The translations under genes and the position numbers were made by a program. A stretch of 64,000 bases of DNA, from the NCBI GenBank assembly GCA_945871955.1, contig CAMBXR010000007.1:1-64000 (forward strand), in the 5' to 3' direction. This document shows positions 8,748 to 18,738 of this stretch, piece by piece. Under the pieces are notes generated by a model that did not search any database, was not told the origin of the DNA, and saw nothing but the letters and a program-made list of their open reading frames with translations. Positions within the stretch are counted from its first letter, which is position 1, and every line of letters starts with the position of its first letter. Origin of the DNA: an uncultured Clostridium sp. GTDB taxonomy: Bacteria > Bacillota > Clostridia > Peptostreptococcales > Peptostreptococcaceae.

Positions 8748-11477
8748 ATGGGTTTTTTAGATAATTTATTCAACATGGCTGATAAAAAAGAATTAAAAAA
8801 TTTCACTAAATTAGCCGAAAAAATTGATGCAATGGAACCAAGGTTCGAGTCTATGAGAGACAAAGAGCTTAAAAATATGACTAATGAATTTAAAGAAAGA
8901 TTAGCAAACGGAGAAACATTAGATGACATATTACCAGAGGCTTTTGCAGTTGTTAGGGAAGCATCTAAGAGAGTTTTAGGGCTTAGACAGTATAATGTTC
9001 AGCTTATAGGTGGTATGGTACTTCATCAAGGTAGAATAGCCGAAATGAGAACTGGTGAAGGTAAAACTTTAGTTGCAGCAGCACCAGTCTACTTAAATGC
9101 CCTTGAAGGTAAAGGTGTACACGTTGTTACAGTAAATGATTACTTAGCAAAACGTGATAAAGAGGAAATGGGTAAAGTTTATGAATTCTTAGGATTAACA
9201 GTAGGGGTTATAGTTCATGGACAAACACCAGAAGTTAGAAGAGCACAATATAATTGTGATATTACATATGGAACTAATAATGAATACGGATTTGATTACT
9301 TAAAAGATAACATGGTAATTCATAAAGAACAAAGGGTTCAAAGGGAATTAAATTATGCAATAGTGGATGAGGTTGACTCTATATTAATAGATGAGGCAAG
9401 AACACCACTTATAATATCAGGACCTGGAGACAAATCTACACACTTATATACAGATGCAAATACATTTGTATTAACATTAAAAGCTCCAAGTAAAACAGAA
9501 CAAGAAAAAACTAAAGAAGAAAAAGAAGCACATTTCTCAGATGGAGATTATGATATAGACGAAAAACAAAAATCTGCTTCATTAACTGAATCAGGAATTA
9601 AAAAAGCAGAAGTTTACTTCAATGTTGATAATATAACTGATATAGAACATACAGAATTATATCATCATATAAATCAAGCATTAAAAGCACATGCGGTAAT
9701 GAAAAAAGACGTAGACTATGTATCTAAAGACGGAGAAATCGTAATAGTTGATGAATTTACTGGACGTTTAATGTTTGGTAGAAGATATTCAGATGGACTA
9801 CATCAAGCTATAGAAGCAAAAGAAGGATTACACGTACAAAGAGAATCTAAAACTCTTGCAACTATAACATTCCAAAACTACTTTAGAATGTATAAAAAAC
9901 TTGCTGGTATGACTGGTACTGCGAAAACTGAAGAAGAAGAATTTAAATCAATATACAAAATGGATGTTGTTGTAGTTCCTACAAATAAACCAGTTCAAAG
10001 AGAAGATTTACCAGATGTAGTTTATAAAAATGAAAGAGGTAAATTTAATGCAGTTGCAGAAGATATACTAGAAAGACATAAGAAACAACAACCAGTTCTA
10101 GTTGGTACTGTTTCTATAGATAAATCAGAAAAACTTTCTCAAATACTTAAGAGAAAAGGTATAAAACACGAAGTATTAAATGCGAAAAACCATGAAAAAG
10201 AAGCTGAAATAGTTGCACAAGCTGGTAGACTTGGTGCAGTAACAATAGCTACAAATATGGCTGGTCGTGGTACTGACATAATGCTTGGAGGAAATCCTCT
10301 ATTCTTAACAAAAAAAGAATTAAAAAGACAAGGATTTACTGATGCTACAATAAAAAGAGTAGATACTCATATTGAAGAATCAGAATTAGAATTAGATGAA
10401 GAATTAGCAAAAGCTAAACATATTTTTGATGATTTATATGAAAAATATAAAGAACAAGCTAAGAAAGAACAAGAAGCTGTTAGAGCAGCAGGTGGTTTAG
10501 CTATAATTGGTACAGAAAGACATGAGTCTAGAAGAATCGATAATCAGTTAAGAGGTCGTTCTGGACGTCAAGGTGATCCAGGAAGTTCAAGATTCTACAT
10601 AGGATTAGATGATGAACTTATGAGATTATTCGGTAGTGAAAGAATGCAAGGTATAGTTGAAAAAATAGGTTTAGAAGAAGATATGCCAGTTGAACATAAA
10701 ATGTTAACTAAATCTATAGAAAATGCTCAAAAGAAAGTTGAAGGAAGAAACTTCGGTATAAGAAAACACGTTCTTCAATATGACGATGTTATGAATAAGC
10801 AAAGACAAGTTATATATGATGAGAGAGGAAGAGTGTTAGAAGGCGAAGATATAAATAATCAAATTCAAAATATGATACAAGATATTATAGCTGATGCCGT
10901 TAATGCTTATGTTGGTGATAATGGCGTAGAATTAGAAAACTTAAAATCATACTTATATGGATTATTTATGCCAAAAGAAAGTTTAGAATTAGAAGAACTA
11001 AAAGAATTAAATGGAAAAGATTTAAGTGATAAAATCTACGAAATAGCTCATGATATATACAGAGAAAAAGAAGAAGTAATAGGTTCTGATAGAATGAGAG
11101 AAGTAGAAAGAATTATACTTCTTCAATGTGTTGATAATCACTGGATAGACCATATAGATGCTATGGATCAATTACGTCAAGGTATAGGTCTTCGTGCCCT
11201 AGGACAACAAGATCCAGTTATAGCATACAAAATGGAAGGATTTGATATGTTTGATGATATGGTTAAACATATTCAAGAAGATACAGTAAAATATTTATTT
11301 AATATAACTATTGAACAACAACCAAAAGAAAGAAAATCTATAGTAGATGTTGATACATTATCAGCACCAAGTGATAAAGAAGATAAATCTCCTGTAGTTA
11401 AAGAAAAAACTGTAGGAAGAAATGAAACTTGTCCTTGTGGAAGTGGTAAGAAATTCAAACATTGCTGTGGAAAATAG
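8748..11477 (+). CDS. secA: Preprotein translocase ATPase SecA
   Basis: SecA drives unfolded proteins through the SecYEG channel. I place the start at the ATG at 8748 ([17 protein letters not shown]), eleven bases after GAGGAG, because the in-frame ATG at 8739 is only two bases from that site; this gives 909 residues. The Walker [10 protein letters not shown] is near residue 100, the second-domain signature is [15 protein letters not shown] near 205, and the helicase motif [10 protein letters not shown] is near 505. The C-terminus ends in the zinc-binding [13 protein letters not shown] motif that binds SecB or membrane lipids. prfB follows after 13 bases, as in many Firmicutes. Confidence 0.98.
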   Translation: MGFLDNLFNMADKKELKNFTKLAEKIDAMEPRFESMRDKELKNMTNEFKERLANGETLDDILPEAFAVVREASKRVLGLRQYNVQLIGGMVLHQGRIAEMRTGEGKTLVAAAPVYLNALEGKGVHVVTVNDYLAKRDKEEMGKVYEFLGLTVGVIVHGQTPEVRRAQYNCDITYGTNNEYGFDYLKDNMVIHKEQRVQRELNYAIVDEVDSILIDEARTPLIISGPGDKSTHLYTDANTFVLTLKAPSKTEQEKTKEEKEAHFSDGDYDIDEKQKSASLTESGIKKAEVYFNVDNITDIEHTELYHHINQALKAHAVMKKDVDYVSKDGEIVIVDEFTGRLMFGRRYSDGLHQAIEAKEGLHVQRESKTLATITFQNYFRMYKKLAGMTGTAKTEEEEFKSIYKMDVVVVPTNKPVQREDLPDVVYKNERGKFNAVAEDILERHKKQQPVLVGTVSIDKSEKLSQILKRKGIKHEVLNAKNHEKEAEIVAQAGRLGAVTIATNMAGRGTDIMLGGNPLFLTKKELKRQGFTDATIKRVDTHIEESELELDEELAKAKHIFDDLYEKYKEQAKKEQEAVRAAGGLAIIGTERHESRRIDNQLRGRSGRQGDPGSSRFYIGLDDELMRLFGSERMQGIVEKIGLEEDMPVEHKMLTKSIENAQKKVEGRNFGIRKHVLQYDDVMNKQRQVIYDERGRVLEGEDINNQIQNMIQDIIADAVNAYVGDNGVELENLKSYLYGLFMPKESLELEELKELNGKDLSDKIYEIAHDIYREKEEVIGSDRMREVERIILLQCVDNHWIDHIDAMDQLRQGIGLRALGQQDPVIAYKMEGFDMFDDMVKHIQEDTVKYLFNITIEQQPKERKSIVDVDTLSAPSDKEDKSPVVKEKTVGRNETCPCGSGKKFKHCCGK

Positions 11478-11490
11478 TTTGGAGGTTCAA

Positions 11491-12601
11491 ATGCTAAATG
11501 AACAAGAATACAGACAACAATTACAAATAATGTCTGCAAATTTACAAGATTTGAGGGTTTCTCTTTGACATAGATGGACTGAATAAGGAAATTGAATCAT
11601 TAGAGAAAGAAATTTCAAAGCAAGAGTTTTGGAATGATAATGAAAGAGCTCAAAAGATATTACAAAAAAATAAATCTTTAAAAGATACTATAGAAGAATA
11701 TGAAAGTTTACAAAATGGCCTTGAAGAAATAGAAATATTACTAGAAATGGCATTAGAAGAGGGGGATGATTCTATTGAAAAAGAAATAGAATCATCTATC
11801 CAAAATATACGAAATGAATTAGATAAGATAAGGATAAAAACTTTATTAAATGGTGAATATGATAAAAATAATGCCATATTATCCATAAATGCAGGTACTG
11901 GAGGATTAGATGCCCAAGATTGTGCACAAATTCTTCTAAGAATGTATACAAGATGGGCAAATAATAAAGGATATAAAATTAAAACTTTAGATTACTTACC
12001 AGATACTGAGGCAGGAATAAAAAGTGTTACCTTACTTATTGAGGGCATAAATGCTTATGGATATTTAAAAAGTGAAAAAGGTGTCCATAGAATAGTAAGG
12101 ATATCTCCTTATGATACATCAGGAAAAAGACATACTTCCTTTGTATCAGTAGATATTACTCCAGAATTAGATGATGATATTGATGTTCAAATAAATCCGT
12201 CAGATTTAAAAATTGATACTTATAGAGCATCTGGTGCTGGTGGACAACATGTAAATACAACAGATTCTGCTGTCAGAATAACTCATATACCTACAGGAGT
12301 AACTGTTCAGTGTCAAAATGAAAGATCTCAGTTATCAAACAGAGAGACAGCTATGAAAATGCTAAAAGGTAAATTAATTCATCTGAAAGAATTAGAACAA
12401 AAAGAAAGAATAGAAGATATACAAGGTAAGTACTCTCAAATTACTTGGGGTAGCCAAATTAGATCCTATGTTTTTCAACCTTATAAATTAGTAAAAGACC
12501 ATAGAACAAATTGTGAAGTAGGTAATGTTGATAGTGTATTAGACGGAAATATAGATTTATTTATAAATGAGTATTTAAAAATGAACAAAGTTAATAAATA
12601 A
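11491..12601 (+). CDS. prfB: Peptide chain release factor 2, with programmed +1 frameshift
   Basis: RF2 releases peptides at UGA and UAA. The start is ATG at 11491 after GGAGG. Frame one runs 25 codons to an in-frame TGA at 11566-11568, and the protein continues after a +1 shift at GAC 11567, giving about 369 residues. The shift site reads AGG GTT TCT CTT TGA C, with the same register as the classic E. coli autoregulatory site, although the upstream Shine-Dalgarno-like element is only AGGG. The catalytic GGQ is in ASGAGGQHVN. The stop-codon recognition tripeptide, usually SPF in RF2, reads SPY (ISPYDTSGKRHTSF). Coordinates span join(11491..11565,11567..12601). Confidence 0.96.
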
Positions 12602-12611
12602 TTAAAACATA

Positions 12612-12645
12612 GGGCTTGAGAATTTTATTCTTAAGCCTTATTTTT
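12612..12645 (+). terminator. prfB terminator
   Basis: GGGCTTGAGAAT pairs with ATTCTTAAGCCT around a short loop and is followed by TTATTTTT. Confidence 0.85.
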
Positions 12646-12661
12646 AGAAAGAAGGTTTAAA

Positions 12662-14806
12662 TTGAATATAAGTGAGATTTTAAGAAAAGAGTTTAGCCTA
12701 AAAAATGAGCAAGTAGAAAATGTTATAAAGTTAATAGACGAAGGAAATACAATACCTTTTATCGCCAGATATAGAAAAGAAATGACTGGTGAAATGAGTG
12801 ATGTAATTTTAAGACAATTTAATGATAGATTAACTTATTTAAGAAACTTACAATCAAGAAAAGAAGATGTTCAAAGAATAATAGAAGAACAAGGAAAATT
12901 AACAGAAGAAATAATTGAAAACCTAGCGAAATCAAATACACTTCAAGAAGTTGAAGATATTTATGCTCCATTTAAACAAAAGAAAAGAACAAGGGCTACT
13001 ATAGCTAAGGAAAAGGGATTAGAAGATTTAGCTTTATTAATTTTAGAAAATAACATTGATGATATAAATAAAGTGTCAGAAAAGTTTATAAATGAAGAAA
13101 AGAAAGTTTTATCAGTGGAAGATGCCCTTAAGGGAGCAAATGATATAATTGCAGAGATAATTTCTGATAATGCTGAAATAAGAAAGCATATAAGAGAAAA
13201 TGCTTTAAAATATGGAGTTATAGTAACAAAAAATGCTAAGGATGAAAAATCTGTTTATGATATGTACTATGATTTTAGCGAAAGAGTAAGTAATATGGCA
13301 TCTCATAGGGTTCTTGCTATAAACAGAGGAGAAAAAGAAGAGTTTTTAAAAGTTAAGTTAGAAATAGATAATGATAGAATTTTAAAATATATTGAAAATC
13401 AATACATAAATAAAAATAATTTTAAAAATAAAGAAATAATAGTTTCTGCTATAGAAGATGCATACAAAAGATTAATTTTCCCATCTATAGAAAGAGAAAT
13501 TAGAAATTATTTAACAGAACTGGCTCAAGAAAGAGCTATAAGTGTATTTGGGGAAAATATAAAAAATCTTTTATTGCAACCACCTCTAAAAGGAAAAGTA
13601 GTAATGGGATTTGATCCAGGATATGTGAATGGATGTAAAATAGCTGTAGTTGATGCTAATGGAAAATTTTTAGATGAAGCAATAGTTTATCCTCATAAAC
13701 CTCAAGGAAAAGTTGAACAATCTAAAAAAACTTTAAGAAAATTAATAGAAACTTACAAGATAGATGTCATAGCAATAGGAAATGGTACAGCATCGAGAGA
13801 ATCAGAAAGTCTAATATCGGATTTAATAAAAGAAATGGGTGTAAAAACTCAATATATTATAGTTAATGAAGCGGGTGCATCAATTTATTCAGCATCAGAA
13901 CTTGCAGCACAAGAACATCCAGATATAAATGTATCTATAAGAGGTGCAATATCTATAGGAAGAAGACTTCAAGATCCCCTTGCAGAGCTTGTAAAAATAG
14001 ATCCAGAAAGTATTGGCGTTGGTCAATATCAACATGATTTAAATAAAAAAAGATTAAAAGAAGTATTAGATGGTGTTGTTGAAGACTCTGTAAATAAAGT
14101 TGGTATAGATTTAAATACTGCATCATACTCACTTTTAGAACATGTTTCAGGAATAAGTAAAGCTGTTGCAAAAAATATAATTGCTTATAGAGAAGAAAAT
14201 GGTTCATTTAAATCTAGAACGGAACTTAAGAAAGTAAAAAGACTTGGACCTTCAGCATTTGTTCAATGTGCTGGATTTATGAGAATAGAAGATGGTAAGA
14301 ACCCACTTGATAATACAGGAGTACATCCAGAAAGTTATGATATATGTAAAAAAATGCTAGAAATTTTAGGTTATTCTTTAGAAGATTTAAAGAATAAAAA
14401 TATATCTGACATAGACAATAGAGTTGAGAAAGTAGGTTTAAAACAATTAAGTGAAAATCTTAATGTGGGAGAAGTTACTTTAAAAGATATTATTTTAGAA
14501 ATTAAAAAGCCAGGAAGAGATCCTAGAGAAGAAGAGGGAATGAAGCCTATACTTAGAACAGATGTATTAAAAATAGAAGATATAAAAGAAGGTATGACAT
14601 TAAAGGGAACTGTAAGAAATGTTGTAGATTTTGGTGTGTTCGTTGATATAGGAATAAAAAATGATGGATTAGTTCATAAATCACAAATGAGTAATAAATT
14701 TGTAAAAGATCCAATGGAAATTTGTTCAGTTGGAGATGTGGTAGATGTAAAAGTAATTGGAATAGATTTAGATAAACAAAGAGTTGCTTTATCTATGAAG
14801 ATTTAA
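12662..14806 (+). CDS. tex: Tex family S1 RNA-binding transcription accessory protein
   Basis: This 714-residue Tex protein is the bacterial relative of eukaryotic Spt6 and binds nucleic acid at RNA polymerase. It begins at a TTG codon about eight bases after AGAAGG; no ATG lies upstream in frame. The N-terminal helical region starts NISEILRKEFSLK and includes IPFIARYRKEMTG. The YqgF/RNase H-like core has VMGFDPGYVNGCKIAVVDANG near residue 318. Helix-hairpin-helix repeats follow (NTASYSLLEHVSGIS near 482). The C-terminal S1 domain starts near residue 642 (GMTLKGTVRNVVDFGVFVDI). It lies 17 bases before the amidohydrolase gene, with which it is probably co-transcribed. Confidence 0.96.
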   Translation: MNISEILRKEFSLKNEQVENVIKLIDEGNTIPFIARYRKEMTGEMSDVILRQFNDRLTYLRNLQSRKEDVQRIIEEQGKLTEEIIENLAKSNTLQEVEDIYAPFKQKKRTRATIAKEKGLEDLALLILENNIDDINKVSEKFINEEKKVLSVEDALKGANDIIAEIISDNAEIRKHIRENALKYGVIVTKNAKDEKSVYDMYYDFSERVSNMASHRVLAINRGEKEEFLKVKLEIDNDRILKYIENQYINKNNFKNKEIIVSAIEDAYKRLIFPSIEREIRNYLTELAQERAISVFGENIKNLLLQPPLKGKVVMGFDPGYVNGCKIAVVDANGKFLDEAIVYPHKPQGKVEQSKKTLRKLIETYKIDVIAIGNGTASRESESLISDLIKEMGVKTQYIIVNEAGASIYSASELAAQEHPDINVSIRGAISIGRRLQDPLAELVKIDPESIGVGQYQHDLNKKRLKEVLDGVVEDSVNKVGIDLNTASYSLLEHVSGISKAVAKNIIAYREENGSFKSRTELKKVKRLGPSAFVQCAGFMRIEDGKNPLDNTGVHPESYDICKKMLEILGYSLEDLKNKNISDIDNRVEKVGLKQLSENLNVGEVTLKDIILEIKKPGRDPREEEGMKPILRTDVLKIEDIKEGMTLKGTVRNVVDFGVFVDIGIKNDGLVHKSQMSNKFVKDPMEICSVGDVVDVKVIGIDLDKQRVALSMKI

Positions 14807-14822
14807 TTATGGAGGAAAACAG

Positions 14823-15986
14823 GTGATATTCATAAAAAATGGAACGGTAAACACCGTTACGAAGGGCATAATTAATAGTAATATTTTAATTGATAATAAA
14901 AAAATAATAGAAATAGGAAATGAAATTGTAGCACCACTAGATGCACAAGTAATAGATGCAAAGGGATGTTTAGTTCTGCCAGGCTTTATAGATGCTCATA
15001 CTCATCTTGGGCTTTGGGAAGATGGAATGGGTTCAGAAGGTGCAGACGGAAATGAAGAAACAGACCCTGTAACACCTCATTTAAATCCTATTGATGGAAT
15101 AAACCCAATGGATAGAAATTTTACAGAGGCAGTTCAAGGAGGAATTACATCAGTTTGTACAACTCCAGGAAGTGCTAATGTAATGGGTGGTCAGTGTATA
15201 GCTATAAAAACTTTTGGAAGAATAATAGATAAAATGGTTATAAAAAATCCAGTAGCTGCAAAAGTAGCTTTTGGGGAAAATCCTAAGAGTGTTTATGGTA
15301 GTGATGAAAAAACTCCGCAAACAAGAATGGCTATAGCTGCTTTAATTAGAGAAAATTTAAAAAAAGCACAAGAGTATTTAGAAGAAGTTGAAAGATGTGA
15401 ACTGGAAGAAGATGATGAAAGTAAACCAGAATACGATATTAAATATGAAAGTTTAATACCTGTACTAAAAAGAAAAATTCCTCTAAAAGCTCATGCTCAT
15501 AGAGCAGATGATATGTTTACTGCTATAAGAATTGCTAAAGAATTCAATTTAAAATTAACTCTAGATCATTGTACGGAGGGACATTTAGTAGTTGATGAAT
15601 TAATAGAAGAAGGTTACCCGCTAATAGTTGGTCCATCTCTTTCTGAAAGATCAAAGATTGAACTTCGTAACTTAACTTTTGAGACAGCTGGTATATTATC
15701 AAATGCAGGTGCAGATGTTTGTTTAATGACAGATCACCCAGTAATTCCTATTCAGTATCTTCCAATATGTGCAGGTATAGCTATAAAATATGGAATGAAA
15801 GAAGAAAAAGCATTGGAATCCGTAACAATAAATCCAGCTAGAGTATTAGGAATAGATGATAGAGTTGGATCTATTGAAGTTGGAAAAGATGCAGATATAG
15901 TTATATGGGATAATAATCCTTTTGAAATAAACAGTCATGTATTATATACAATAATAGATGGAAAAATAGTATATAGAAAAGAATAA
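14823..15986 (+). CDS. Amidohydrolase family protein (imidazolonepropionase-like)
   Basis: This 387-residue protein is a metal-dependent amidohydrolase. It starts at GTG after a GGAGG ribosome site. The metal-binding DAHTHLG is near residue 59, later histidines are in LKAHAHRAD (near 222) and LDHCTEGH (near 243), and the catalytic aspartate is in LMTDHPVIP (near 303). The C-terminal GSIEVGKDADIVIWDNNPF returns to the small beta domain typical of the superfamily. It resembles COG1228 enzymes, but the substrate cannot be read from the sequence and no other histidine-degradation gene is nearby. It is likely co-transcribed with tex. Confidence 0.85.
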   Translation: MIFIKNGTVNTVTKGIINSNILIDNKKIIEIGNEIVAPLDAQVIDAKGCLVLPGFIDAHTHLGLWEDGMGSEGADGNEETDPVTPHLNPIDGINPMDRNFTEAVQGGITSVCTTPGSANVMGGQCIAIKTFGRIIDKMVIKNPVAAKVAFGENPKSVYGSDEKTPQTRMAIAALIRENLKKAQEYLEEVERCELEEDDESKPEYDIKYESLIPVLKRKIPLKAHAHRADDMFTAIRIAKEFNLKLTLDHCTEGHLVVDELIEEGYPLIVGPSLSERSKIELRNLTFETAGILSNAGADVCLMTDHPVIPIQYLPICAGIAIKYGMKEEKALESVTINPARVLGIDDRVGSIEVGKDADIVIWDNNPFEINSHVLYTIIDGKIVYRKE

Positions 15987-16022
15987 TCTTCATACTTTGA
16001 GTTTGTTATAAATTTAATTTTA

Positions 16023-16051
16023 TTGACATAATATACTAATTAAACTACTAT
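16023..16051 (+). promoter_or_regulatory. Promoter of the ribU leader
   Basis: TTGACA at 16023-16028, a 17-base spacer and TACTAT at 16046-16051 lie just before the FMN riboswitch. Confidence 0.7.
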
Positions 16052-16082
16052 AATATTATAAAAATGAAATTAAAAAAACAGA

Positions 16083-16198
16083 AGATCTTCGGGGCAGGGT
16101 GAAATTCCCTACCGGCGGTTATAGCCCGCGAGCTACTATAGTAGCATGATTTGGTGAGATTCCAAAGCCGACAGTATAGTCTGGATGAGAGAAGAGAA
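16083..16198 (+). ncRNA. FMN riboswitch (RFN element)
   Basis: The conserved RFN blocks are all visible: ATCTTCGGGGCAGGGTGAAA, TTCCCTACCGGCGGT, AGCCCGCGAGC, GATTTGGTGAGATTCC, AAAGCCGACAGT and the closing GGATGAGAGAAGA. The outer helix pairs TCTTC at the 5' end with GAAGA at the 3' end. A terminator lies 40 bases downstream, so FMN should stop transcription into ribU. This is the standard arrangement for riboflavin uptake genes. Confidence 0.97.
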
Positions 16199-16236
16199 TT
16201 ATGATATATACCATAATCCATTTTGAATATTCATAA

Positions 16237-16268
16237 AACTCGAAGGTTGAAATTCTTCGAGTTTTTTT
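16237..16268 (+). terminator. Expression-platform terminator of the FMN riboswitch
   Basis: AAACTCGAAG pairs with CTTCGAGTTT and is followed by seven T, 37 bases before ribU. Confidence 0.92.
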
Positions 16269-16304
16269 AATTTCACAAATAATATTTAATATGGAGGTTG
16301 TGTT

Positions 16305-16913
16305 ATGCAAAATACTATTAAAAAACAAGGATTAGGATCTGCTAAAACCATAGCAAAGGTGGGAATATTATCAGCTATAGCTTATGTACTTATGTTTATA
16401 TCAGTACCACTACCAATATTTCCATCATTCTTAAAAATAGACGTATCTGATATACCAGCCATATTCGGAGGAATGTCATTAGGTCCAATTGCAGGTATTG
16501 CAATAGTTATAATTAAAAACTTTCTTCAAGGAATTACAGCAAGTACTACAGGAGGAGTTGGAGAATTTGCAAATGTAATAATAGGTGGGTCTTATGTATT
16601 AATTATATGCTTATTTTATAGAAAATGGAAAAATATTAAAGGTGTAGTAGCTGGAGGATTAGTTGGAATAGTAGCAATGACTATTATGGGATGTATAATG
16701 AATTATTATATAATGATGCCTTTATATGCAACAGTATATGGTATGCCACTGGATGCTATAATACAGATGGGTACAGTAATAAATTCAAAGGTTACAGATT
16801 TATATACTTTTGTAATATGGATGATTGCACCATTTAATATAATAAAAGCTGGACTAATGACAGTAGTTACATTGCCATTGTTTAAAAAAATGGAAAAAAT
16901 ACTTACTAAATAA
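16305..16913 (+). CDS. ribU: Riboflavin ECF transporter substrate-binding subunit RibU
   Basis: This 202-residue hydrophobic protein has about six membrane helices and the family motif region FPSFLKIDVSDIPAIFGG near residues 43-60. RibU binds riboflavin and works with the shared EcfAA'T energy module, which is encoded elsewhere. The FMN riboswitch directly upstream supports riboflavin as the substrate. The start at 16305 follows TGGAGG. A basic N-terminus precedes the first helix. It is monocistronic, with a strong terminator at 16918. Confidence 0.94.
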   Translation: MQNTIKKQGLGSAKTIAKVGILSAIAYVLMFISVPLPIFPSFLKIDVSDIPAIFGGMSLGPIAGIAIVIIKNFLQGITASTTGGVGEFANVIIGGSYVLIICLFYRKWKNIKGVVAGGLVGIVAMTIMGCIMNYYIMMPLYATVYGMPLDAIIQMGTVINSKVTDLYTFVIWMIAPFNIIKAGLMTVVTLPLFKKMEKILTK

Positions 16914-16917
16914 TAAA

Positions 16918-16957
16918 AAATAGGTGGATATCATTTTTGATATTCACTTATTTTTTT
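16918..16957 (+). terminator. ribU terminator
   Basis: A 16-base stem (AAATAGGTGGATATCA with TGATATTCACTTATTT) with a four-base loop is followed by a T run. Confidence 0.9.
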
Positions 16958-17117
16958 ATGTGAAAATATAAACTCTTTATTATAAATGAATGATATTATA
17001 TAATAATATCTAGTTGTATAAGAAAGAAATGACTAAAATAATAGTAAAATTGATAATAATAGTTAATGATATAAAATAAAAATCATGCTTAAATAAAGGA
17101 TTTTAAAGGTGATATAA

Positions 17118-17570
17118 ATGAAAACAATTTATTTAGATAGAGAAGAAAAAACAAGAGAAATTGGTACAAAATTAGGTGAACTACTTTTTCCAGGAGCTGT
17201 AATTTGTTTAATAGGAGATTTAGGTGCTGGAAAAACTACAATGACACAAAGTTTAGCTAAATCTTTAGGAGTAGATGATTATATTACAAGTCCAACATTT
17301 ACAATAGTTAATGAATATGAAGGACGTATGCCTTTATATCATTTTGATGTTTATAGAATCGGATGTAGTGAAGAAATGTACGATATTGGATTTGATGAAT
17401 ATATAGATTCAGATGGTGTTTGCATAATAGAATGGGCAAATATAATAGAAGATATACTTCCGGATGAATATTTAAAAATAGAGTTACTATACAAAGAAAC
17501 TGGAAGAGAAATGATATTAACACCATTTGGACAAAAATACAAAGAAATAGTTGAGGAGCTGACTAAATAA
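17118..17570 (+). CDS. tsaE: tRNA t6A synthesis ATPase TsaE
   Basis: TsaE is the P-loop ATPase of the TsaB-TsaD-TsaE complex that makes threonylcarbamoyladenosine at position 37 of ANN-decoding tRNAs. The 150-residue length is normal. Walker A GDLGAGKTTMTQ is near residue 34, followed by the SPTFTIVNEY switch motif near 59. The conserved HFDVYRI and EWANII motifs come later. Its stop overlaps the tsaB start (TAATG). It opens the four-gene cluster tsaE-tsaB-rimI-tsaD, the same order as ydiB-ydiC-ydiD-ydiE in B. subtilis. Confidence 0.95.
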   Translation: MKTIYLDREEKTREIGTKLGELLFPGAVICLIGDLGAGKTTMTQSLAKSLGVDDYITSPTFTIVNEYEGRMPLYHFDVYRIGCSEEMYDIGFDEYIDSDGVCIIEWANIIEDILPDEYLKIELLYKETGREMILTPFGQKYKEIVEELTK

Positions 17571-18289
17571 TGAATATATTAGGAATTGATACTTCTACTA
17601 TGGCTGCTAATGTAGCTGTTTTAGAAGATGATAAATTAATATGCGAATATACTATAAATACTAAAAAAACTCATTCGCAAAAACTAATGCCTATGATAGA
17701 GAATATGTTAAAACTTAGTGATATAGACATTAAAGATATAGATGCGATAGGTATATGTGTTGGGCCTGGTTCTTTTACAGGACTTAGAATAGGAATGGCA
17801 ACGGCAAAAGCTATGGCTCATGTAAATAATATTCCTTTAATAGGAGTTAATTCATTAGAAATATTAGGTGCTAATATGGATCTTTGTGATAAAAGAATAT
17901 GTGCAATTTTAGATGCCCAAAGAAATCAAGTTTATACAAATACATATAAATTAGAAAATAATAAAATAAAAGAATTACAAGAAGAAATAAGCATTATGCC
18001 AATTGATGATTTACTAGAACAATTATCAACTAGTGGTGAAGAATGGGTTATAGTTGGTGAAGCTGTATATAAATACAAAGAAAAAATAGAAGGTATATCA
18101 AATATAACTATACCATCTCCAGCAAACAATATAACTAAAGCTAGTAGCTTATGCGTTATAGCAAAAGACAAGTTTGATAAAAATAAAGAAGTACATAATT
18201 GCTATGACATAAATCCTATGTATATTAGAAAATCTCAAGCAGAAGAACAATATGAAGAAAAGCAAAAGAGGTTAAGAGATGGGAAATAA
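17570..18289 (+). CDS. tsaB: tRNA t6A synthesis scaffold protein TsaB
   Basis: TsaB is an actin-like-fold scaffold that pairs with TsaD. It has 239 residues. The N-terminus reads MNILGIDTSTMAANVAVLED, and the signature VGPGSFTGLRIGMATAKAMA is near residues 64-83. It lacks the metal-binding histidines of TsaD, as expected for this non-catalytic paralogue. The start overlaps the tsaE stop by one base, and the end overlaps rimI by eleven bases, which implies coupled translation. Confidence 0.94.
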   Translation: MNILGIDTSTMAANVAVLEDDKLICEYTINTKKTHSQKLMPMIENMLKLSDIDIKDIDAIGICVGPGSFTGLRIGMATAKAMAHVNNIPLIGVNSLEILGANMDLCDKRICAILDAQRNQVYTNTYKLENNKIKELQEEISIMPIDDLLEQLSTSGEEWVIVGEAVYKYKEKIEGISNITIPSPANNITKASSLCVIAKDKFDKNKEVHNCYDINPMYIRKSQAEEQYEEKQKRLRDGK

Positions 18290-18734
18290 TCTAATAATAA
18301 GACCTATGACTAAAAATGATATAGACGGTGTTTATGAAGTAGAAGAAAATTGCTTCGTTGATACTTGGTCAAAGGATGCTTTTAATAAAGAATTAAAAAA
18401 TGATTTAGCTAGATATTTAGTAGCTGAAATTGACAATAGAATCGTAGGATATGTAGGTATTTGGTTTGTTGTTGATGAGGGCCATATAACAAATGTGGCA
18501 GTGCATAGTGATTATAGAGGAAGAAAAATTGGCGATAGATTAGTAAGTGAATTAGTTGAATTATGTAAAAAGGCCGATTTAAGTGCTATGACTCTAGAAG
18601 TTAGAACTTCAAATACAGTGGCACAAAATTTATACAGAAAGTATGGATTTAAAATGGGTGGCATAAGAAAAGAATATTATAGTGATAATAAAGAAGATGC
18701 CATCATAATGTGGAACCAGTTAAAAGAGGTGTAA
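18279..18734 (+). CDS. rimI: Ribosomal protein alanine N-acetyltransferase RimI
   Basis: This 151-residue GNAT acetyltransferase matches RimI, which acetylates the N-terminus of ribosomal protein S18 in E. coli. The acetyl-CoA loop is VHSDYRGRKIGDRL near residues 74-87, preceded by the EGHITNVAV beta strand. The C-terminal region carries LEVRTSNTVAQNLYRKYGF and the RKEYYSDNKEDAIIM ending typical of RimI. It sits inside the tsa operon and overlaps tsaB by eleven bases; this conserved linkage supports RimI over other GNAT enzymes. Confidence 0.92.
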   Translation: MGNNLIIRPMTKNDIDGVYEVEENCFVDTWSKDAFNKELKNDLARYLVAEIDNRIVGYVGIWFVVDEGHITNVAVHSDYRGRKIGDRLVSELVELCKKADLSAMTLEVRTSNTVAQNLYRKYGFKMGGIRKEYYSDNKEDAIIMWNQLKEV

Positions 18735-18738
18735 ATAA

